Notes under the pieces: model-generated
Seen by the model: the letters and a program-made list of their open reading frames with translations, nothing else
Database searches by the model: none
Told to the model about the DNA's origin: nothing
Shown here: piece by piece, positions 63,471 through 64,000 of the stretch
Numbering within the stretch: position 1 is the stretch's first letter
Layout: each line of letters starts with the position of its first letter
Position numbers and translations under genes: made by a program
Source of the DNA: Spirobacillus cienkowskii
GTDB taxonomy: Bacteria > Bdellovibrionota_B > Oligoflexia > Silvanigrellales > Silvanigrellaceae
DNA: 64,000 nucleotides
Assembly: GCA_003339605.1 (NCBI GenBank)
Contig: QOVW01000061.1
Span: 1-64,000, forward strand
Direction of reading: 5' to 3'

Positions 63471-63476
63471 TATAAT
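63471..63476 (+). promoter_or_regulatory. Candidate -10 box for the leader peptide and hemB
   Basis: A perfect TATAAT lies 55 bases before the leader ORF start and 90 before hemB. GCGTTA (63463-63468) and TAACGC (63482-63487) flank it as a 6-bp inverted repeat, which could be an operator over the -10 region. No good -35 box is visible. Confidence 0.35.
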
Positions 63477-63525
63477 TTGCATAACGCACAAAGCAAGAAG
63501 TTACTTTTAACAACCTGAGGACACA

Positions 63526-63564
63526 ATGAACCCCACGATGATTTTTTTCATGGAGCAAAAATGA
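63526..63564 (+). CDS. Possible 12-codon leader ORF overlapping the hemB start
   Basis: ATG at 63526, with GAGG five bases before it, opens a frame of 12 codons (MNPTMIFFMEQK) that ends in TGA at 63562-63564. The stop overlaps the hemB ATG as ATGA, the standard arrangement for translational coupling. The ribosome site is better spaced than many in this window. No motif such as repeated regulatory codons is obvious. Length is too small for statistical support; this could be chance. Confidence 0.4.
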   Translation: MNPTMIFFMEQK

Positions 63565-64000
63565 CTTTACCTCGGCCCGCAAACAAATTAAATATTGGAA
63601 ATTCGCACATTCGCATGCGGAGGCTTCGTACAAATCCAAATATCCGCTCACTCGTAGAAGAGCATTGTTTACATCGATCAGATTTCATCTATCCAATTTT
63701 CATTTCTGAAAAAGGAACAAGTATTTACGAAATTCCTTCACTCCCAGGAATTCATCGTATACCTCTACAAGACTTAATCAATGAAATCAAGGAGATTAAA
63801 GAGCTTGGCATAAAAAGCATCATGCTTTTTCCAGTGATTGATTCTTCTTTAAAAGATTCAATTGGGTCAGTAGCTTATCATCCAGATGGATTAATTCAGC
63901 GCGCAATTCGACTTATCAAAGAAACAATCCCCGAAATATTGATTTTTGCAGATATCGCTTTAGATCCCTATACAACCCATGGCCACGATGGAATTACCGA
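63561..64000 (+). CDS. hemB: Delta-aminolevulinic acid dehydratase (porphobilinogen synthase), partial
   Basis: The second enzyme of porphyrin synthesis joins two ALA molecules into porphobilinogen. The first 146 codons lie in the window and run off its right edge. They show RMRRLRTNPNIRSLVEEH, the SDFIYPIFISEK strand, PSLPGIHRI, IKSIMLFPVID and IFADIALDPYTTHGHDGI, the family's N-terminal half. The downstream catalytic lysines and zinc-cysteines are outside. ATG 63561 has GGAGC five bases before it. The gene is divergent from clpP; hemH is 5 kb away on the opposite strand. Confidence 0.93.
   Translation, partial: MTLPRPANKLNIGNSHIRMRRLRTNPNIRSLVEEHCLHRSDFIYPIFISEKGTSIYEIPSLPGIHRIPLQDLINEIKEIKELGIKSIMLFPVIDSSLKDSIGSVAYHPDGLIQRAIRLIKETIPEILIFADIALDPYTTHGHDGIT

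Noticed and set aside
63561-64000. hemB as a truncated pseudogene
   Set aside because: The frame is open and conserved to the last base; it simply runs past the window edge.

Overview
The window is an AT-rich, densely packed bacterial chromosome segment that ends inside a gene on both sides. Gene content is that of a free-living or host-associated Gram-negative: an RND efflux pair, a predicted outer-membrane protein, lipoproteins, UppP, heme synthesis, chemotaxis methylation enzymes, ClpXP and two different Lon proteases. The mix (class II DAHP synthase, HDOD and CheB/CheR signalling genes, a ferrochelatase with an internal cysteine cluster, a split of housekeeping and lytic secreted proteins) fits the Bdellovibrionota/Oligoflexia, perhaps the Silvanigrellales. 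That placement is inference from gene content and base composition; no rRNA is present to confirm it.

Layout. 1-3.2 kb: the end of an apparent insertion sequence abuts a C-terminally clipped pirin, then a DODA-type dioxygenase, an unknown Cys-motif protein and a VOC protein with a histone-H1-like tail. 3.3-9.7 kb (minus): aroB-aroC-aroA, an MscS channel, apt, and prfB with a readable programmed frameshift. 9.9-16.8 kb: uppP, class II DAHP synthase, tdk, type II NADH dehydrogenase, cheR, an HDOD gene, a membrane protein and a secreted C-type-lysozyme-like enzyme. 17-29.6 kb: a membrane-embedded MutS-family ATPase, an LRR protein, a tyrosine recombinase beside lysA, a HAMP/GAF/PP2C phosphatase, a phosphomannose-isomerase-like protein, mutM, an SDR and an SCP2-like gene, and a lipoprotein. 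29.7-36.8 kb: an aminotransferase, a cysteine desulfurase, lon (first copy), rpmB, a small lipoprotein and an aspartoacylase-like hydrolase. 36.9-49.2 kb (plus): an ABC importer with fused permeases, sucA, an RND pump and an amino-acid permease. 49.2-56.7 kb (minus): asnS, cheB, truA, uvrB, hemH, with one predicted outer-membrane protein on the plus strand. 57-64 kb: a large secreted protein ending in a barnase-type ribonuclease domain, lon (second copy), clpX, clpP, and the start of hemB.

How the genes fit together. Four shikimate-pathway enzymes lie within 9 kb (DAHP synthase, aroB, aroA, aroC), though the first is on the other strand. hemH and hemB are both heme enzymes. clpP-clpX-lon is the familiar proteolysis order. 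The most unusual items are the secreted barnase-like ribonuclease protein with no visible immunity partner, the lysozyme that resembles animal C-type lysozyme residue for residue around its active site, and a recurring arrangement in which a hairpin sits directly in front of a start codon. There is no CRISPR array, no tRNA or rRNA that I can recognise, and no gene-free stretch longer than about 300 bases.
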